Source: Tremella fuciformis (taxonomy: Eukaryota; Basidiomycota; Tremellomycetes; Tremellales; Tremellaceae). Taken from it: 64,000 nucleotides of DNA. The position numbers and the translations under genes are program-made. The stretch spans positions 186,001-250,000 of the forward strand of contig CP136500.1 in assembly GCA_032768795.1 (NCBI GenBank), in the 5' to 3' direction. Shown in pieces: positions 60,251-64,000 of this stretch. The notes beneath the pieces are model-generated. The model had not been told where the DNA came from. It saw only the letters and a program-made list of their open reading frames with translations, and searched no databases. Every line of letters starts with the position of its first letter. Within the stretch, counting starts at the first letter, position 1.

Positions 60251-60710
60251 GGGTCCCAATGAGCGCACCCAGGTCAATCTTTAACCGCACCCATATGAAC
60301 AATCGCCGCCCAATAACTTGACTCCAAGGCATTGTTGACACTTCAAACTCGCACCGTCTTGGGATATACCCTGCATCCCTATGCATGTAGAATTTGAGCG
60401 CTCTAGCTGCATGCATACCCAAGTTATTGGGCGCTGTAGGAAGCGGCCCAAAAAAGCGGAGATTGATGTGATCTCCGGAGCTCCCGCGTGCGCAAAGTGC
60501 CACAAATCCTCAACTTCACCCTCTCCCTGCTTGAGCATACAATCTTGCATTTTTAGAGCTGGAAAAGGTGTACATGTATCAAGAGCAGCTGCAGAGCATG
60601 ATGCAGCTCCTTTTTGAAGCAAAAAGCATGCACGGGACACAGGAAATGAGTTGCCGGCGTTTCTCGGTGGGTACGGTTAAAGATCGGAGTGGGTGCGGTA
60701 ATTGGCACCC
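60251..60710. mobile_element. TIR element with 8-bp target duplication
   Basis: 460 bp bounded by imperfect inverted repeats of about 42 bp (left GGGTCCCAATGAGCGCACCC, right complement GGGTGCCAATTACCGCACCC, both followed by ATCTTTAACCG). TTTTTCCG repeats on both sides (60243-60250 and 60711-60718). A second internal inverted pair, CGCCCAATAACTTG, is at about 60309 and 60423. There is no transposase, so it is non-autonomous. The 8-bp duplication fits hAT- or MULE-type movers. Confidence 0.85.
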
Positions 60711-60929
60711 TTTTTCCGTCGGAAGTTGCCTCGTGGTAGTCTCGTGGTCAGGATGCCGTGTCGGTTTCCTGACAGTGCTGAGCCGCGGTGATGAGCCGTG
60801 GTGGCGACCCATGGTAGTTGGGATGGGGCTGCCTGGGTGTCATTGAACATGCGTATTAGGTGTATTGCTGACCATGAGTAGGAAGTCGTGGTATTGACAG
60901 GTCGAATGAGATGGTCAGCCAGCATACAG

Positions 60930-61250
60930 TACGATGGTGGACAAGGGGACGTGATGGACAACGTAGTGGACGAGGGGATGATCGACGAGGCAGTGGACGA
61001 GGAGACGGGCGACGAGATGATGGACGAGGTGATGCAGTGGACGTGCGAGGAGGGATAAGCGACGAGGTGATGTTCGACGACGTAGTGGACGGGGCCATCA
61101 ATGGCGGTAAAGGACGATATCGCGTGGTGGACGGTGTTACGCGGTGGGTGGACGGCGTGGACGAGGTGACGGCATGGTAGAAGGGACGATGTACACGAGG
61201 TGATCGACGGCGTGACGCGGTGGTCGATGAGGCGGAAGATGGTGCCGCGG
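60930..61250. repeat. degenerate GTGGACGAGG-type repeat
   Basis: Imperfect tandem arrangement of GTGGACGA/GATGGACGAGG units on +. Long open frames on either strand reflect the repeat rather than a supported gene. Confidence 0.6.
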
Positions 61251-61914
61251 GGGTCGACGGTGTAGGCGCAGCAAGGGTGGCTGTTGCAATGACGGGCGGT
61301 GAGGGTATGCCTGTGGTGAGCCGTGTGATTCCGACCGTCGTAGCCATCCGTCTCGGCCGTCGTAGCAAGTCGCGAGACAGGTTGATGAGAGCTGACGGTC
61401 AAACGGGATTGTATACACGTCATGATCGACCGGAGCAGTGCCAAACCACCTTCTCCGCGAGTTCGACATCGGACAAAGACATGAAATGATCCTCCTCGAA
61501 GCTTTTGACCAATTCTCGCCCGGCGCGCTCAAGGGGGCCATGCAGAGGGAATAAGCTGTATCGCGAGAATCCGGCCACGTACCAGCTACAGCAAAGACGA
61601 GAACATTGGAGAGCCACGTCCTCGACTCCTGGGAGATCATGTATTGTCAAAACACAGCTCACGCTACAAGATACTGTCGGTGGCAGGCGTTACCAGTGTG
61701 ACCACAAGCTGCCAATGTCAGAGTGAGTGTTGTCGCGGCTCCGCGATTAGAGTACGCCATGCCCTTGGCTTTGCGCATCATCGTCTCCTGTTCACGGCAA
61801 CGAGTGAACAGGTATACGCGTGCATGGTGAAGCAAGATCCAAACTCAATCATCCGGTCTCTCAACGGCCGGCTGGCACCGCAATGACATCAGGGCACATG
61901 CGACGATTGTCTAG
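61251..61914. other. no gene seen
   Basis: Mixed sequence after the degenerate repeat and before the HNH gene stop. Short open frames only, with no motif or splice-linked continuation recognised. Confidence 0.35.
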
Positions 61915-64000
61915 CTATGGCTGTGGAGATTTGGTGCGCTTGAACTGAAAGGCGTGTTTTCCCCAAGTCTTGACCTCCTTGACCAGTGACGATGCCGAAG
62001 CGGTTCTGGCCGACCCGTCTCCGTAGGCGGCATCATCAGCGGCCTGGCTAGGGTGGAGCAAAGGGCGTGATGCCGGGAAAAGGGGGCCCGGAATAGACCT
62101 CGCTGGCGGGCCCTCCGACAATTCACGGACGCCGAGCGCCCTCCTGGAGCTCGGAGCGACCGCGCCCACGTCCGGAGCTCGCTCAGCGTCGGACTTGGCC
62201 GCCGGACCTGGTCCGGAAGCGTATGCGTCGACCGGCGGGGGAATGCTACCACTCCTGACCACCTTGATAGAATTGCGGTCGGCCACAAGATTTGTCTGGC
62301 CGTCGTCAACACCGTCGTCAGATTCGAGTGCGGGGGTCGTGTCGCACGACGGCTGCACGGGGGTATGCACGGAACGCTTGGACACCGCAATATCGGACGG
62401 AGACGCCGTGGAGCGGGACGGCGCGTCAGCCGGCTGCTTCGAGTCGTTCGGGCGACCGTCGCCTGATTGATGCCGATTTTGCGCAAAAGTCCGGGTCTGG
62501 AGGCTTCGGGATATGCGCTCTTTGGTCCCTGTCTCTTTCCGATGCGCCTCGAGGGCAGCTGCGAGCTTGGCTGAAATGGAGCCGTTAAAGTCTGGACGTT
62601 CGACTTGGCACAAGAAGCAGCTATGAAGAAAGCCGACGAACTGAATTGTCAAGAGGAGAGGACTTGGCAGAGCTGATCGGTGCAGTTCCAGGATGGGATC
62701 GTCGGAATAGGGATAAAGGTGAGCAAACGGTATGGGGTCGCGCCGGCGTGGATTATTATGTCGTTCGCTGAGCTCGATAGCGGTGTCGGCGCGCCAGTTC
62801 GGCGCGCTTGTGATCCTGACTCTGGAGGGCTCCTCGCAGAAAACGTTTATACCGTGGTAAAGGAAGTCGAATGCTTTCTCGCAGCTGGCACAACATAACA
62901 TGAGATTCGACGGGTGTGCTGGCAAGCGCCAGCCAATGTATGCGTTATTGACACCATATTTGAACGTTTGCGGAGCGAGCGGTCGTTTCTTGTCCGGGAA
63001 AGGATATGCTGGGAAATAGGCGTCTGGATCAAAGGCACATCGGTATTTGGAGTGTAACTATCGTGTCAGGTGAGGCATATCGACTTTTGCGAGACACGGT
63101 GGGTGTGATTGACTCACTTCCGAAGCGAACGAGTTCGAAATGATATGCGCGACCTTGCAATCGTATGTGGCGTCGGCGGGGCGAGCGCAAAAGTAACATA
63201 CCCTGTCTCTATCGTGTATGAGTGCCCGGGGGCATGCGTCCTGCATATCAGCAAGATTACGCTCGAGGACTACGTATGTGCGTACACGAGTGTTGTCAGG
63301 GTGCTCCGGGGGCCCATCTGGATCGCGTATGGCCGATGAACGGGATTGAGGAAGGGAAGACGCCTCCGAGGGAGTTGCATCACGAAATCTCTCCTTCGTT
63401 GTCTTCTTTGTCTTTCCGAAGCCGGCACGTTCAGCGTCATCGACGGTCAAGGCTGGAAAGGGACTCGGTTCGAATGCTGAGGTGTAAGAACCCGTGCAGA
63501 TGTCGCCCGGCTCACTCACTGTGCTCGCCGGTCTCCCCAACCAAGAGGTATTGTCCCGGGGTCGCAGGACTCAGATCGCTCCAGTTGATTCTGATTCCGT
63601 CTTGGTCGATCAGATACCAGTCCAACCGTCTGGTATTTTTGCTTGACAGGAGGTAGATGAACGTGTGGATTTCCCGCCAAGTGGTTTTAGCTTCCCCACA
63701 TGCAAACTCGGGAAAGCCTTGAGATCAGCATCAGCCGGCTGAAGCTGAGACACGGGAGAAGAAACGAATCTCGACGTACCCATGAGCAATACGTAGCCAC
63801 GTGTATCCCGAGCGCTGTTGTGCATACGCACGCCCCATATCTCGATGTCCCAAATGTCGACGAAGGGGTTGACGTGGACTTTGTTCCCCTGCTGCCCGTA
63901 CGAGCTTCGGCTGCTTGGACTATACAACATCGACGATAGCTCGGAAAAGGTTGTCAGGGCTACGGAGGGCGGAGTCTTGGGTGTGGCCTCGACATCGAGA
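61915..64000 (-). CDS. HNH-nuclease-domain protein, 5' end beyond window
   Basis: Minus-strand exons include 63057-61915 and 63476-63118 (60-nt intron, GTGAGT...TAG), an exon ending at 63520 (GTGAGT donor), and a 5' exon open to the window edge. The core resembles the fungal HNH domain: DRDRVCYFCARPADATYDC, CKVAHIISNSF (the His of the first strand), FPDKKRPLAPQ, and NLMLCCASCEKAFDFLYHGI for the C-terminal H/N segment. Upstream, EIHTFIYLLSSKNTRRLDWY and SPATPGQYLL look like the N-terminal part common to such proteins. The ~190-residue C-terminus is low complexity and basic. Nuclease activity is inferred only. Such proteins are often lineage-expanded in basidiomycetes. Confidence 0.7.

Noticed and set aside
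60930..61250. Possible CRISPR-like array
   Set aside because: Units are degenerate, have no regular unique spacers, and the organism is eukaryotic.
60677..61444. Long open frames on both strands rich in Ser, Thr, Arg or Asp
   Set aside because: They follow a degenerate GTGGACGAGG repeat, with both strands open for compositional reasons.

Overview
The window reads as a basidiomycete fungus, most likely a tremellomycete-type yeast (inference). Genes carry many short introns (43-125 nt) with GT-AG borders and CTGAC/CTAAC-like branch sites, several sit back to back, and the retroelements are Ty1/copia and Ty3/gypsy types. No bacterial or phage features are seen.

Left host block (1-5.4 kb): a two-exon coiled-coil protein and a ten-exon JmjC (JHDM1-like) histone demethylase, both on +. 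Each is followed by a copy of the same ~90-bp element.

Transposon-derived block (about 5.8-22 kb): two convergent genes. The + gene encodes a Cys-motif/coiled-coil protein and is cut by a full-length copia element (6859-11903) with identical LTRs and a 5-bp target duplication; its frame rejoins exactly across the insertion. The - gene encodes an AT-hook MULE-type transposase with a SWIM finger. In the same frame, after one TGA, follow a ubiquitin-specific protease (USP) domain and a Ulp1/SENP (C48) protease domain. A second LTR (14867-15565) lies between the two proteases and the frame again rejoins when it is removed. This transposase-USP-Ulp1 arrangement, with catalytic residues visible in all three domains, is the most unusual item here.

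Central host block (23-34.3 kb): an unknown four-exon gene (-), a nine-exon myosin motor protein with a microsatellite-encoded charged helix and no visible IQ motif (-), and an unknown five-exon gene (+) that shares a 233-bp divergent promoter with the myosin.

Gene desert (34.3-47.2 kb): about 13 kb with no convincing gene but with repeated copies of a 19-bp motif (ATAAAGTAGCCTCATGTAC), twice as inverted pairs resembling small MITEs.

Nested repeat block (47.2-60.7 kb): solo copia LTRs; a second copia element (-) broken by a 607-bp solo LTR; two Ty3/gypsy remnants, one carrying a Tc1/mariner-like MITE and a solo copia LTR; and a 460-bp TIR element with an 8-bp target duplication. The right edge (61.9-64 kb) holds an HNH-type gene (-) that runs off the window.

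Exon models were read by eye from splice signals and frame continuity. For the JmjC gene, the myosin, the two unknown multi-exon genes and the split + gene, summed exon lengths are exact multiples of three.
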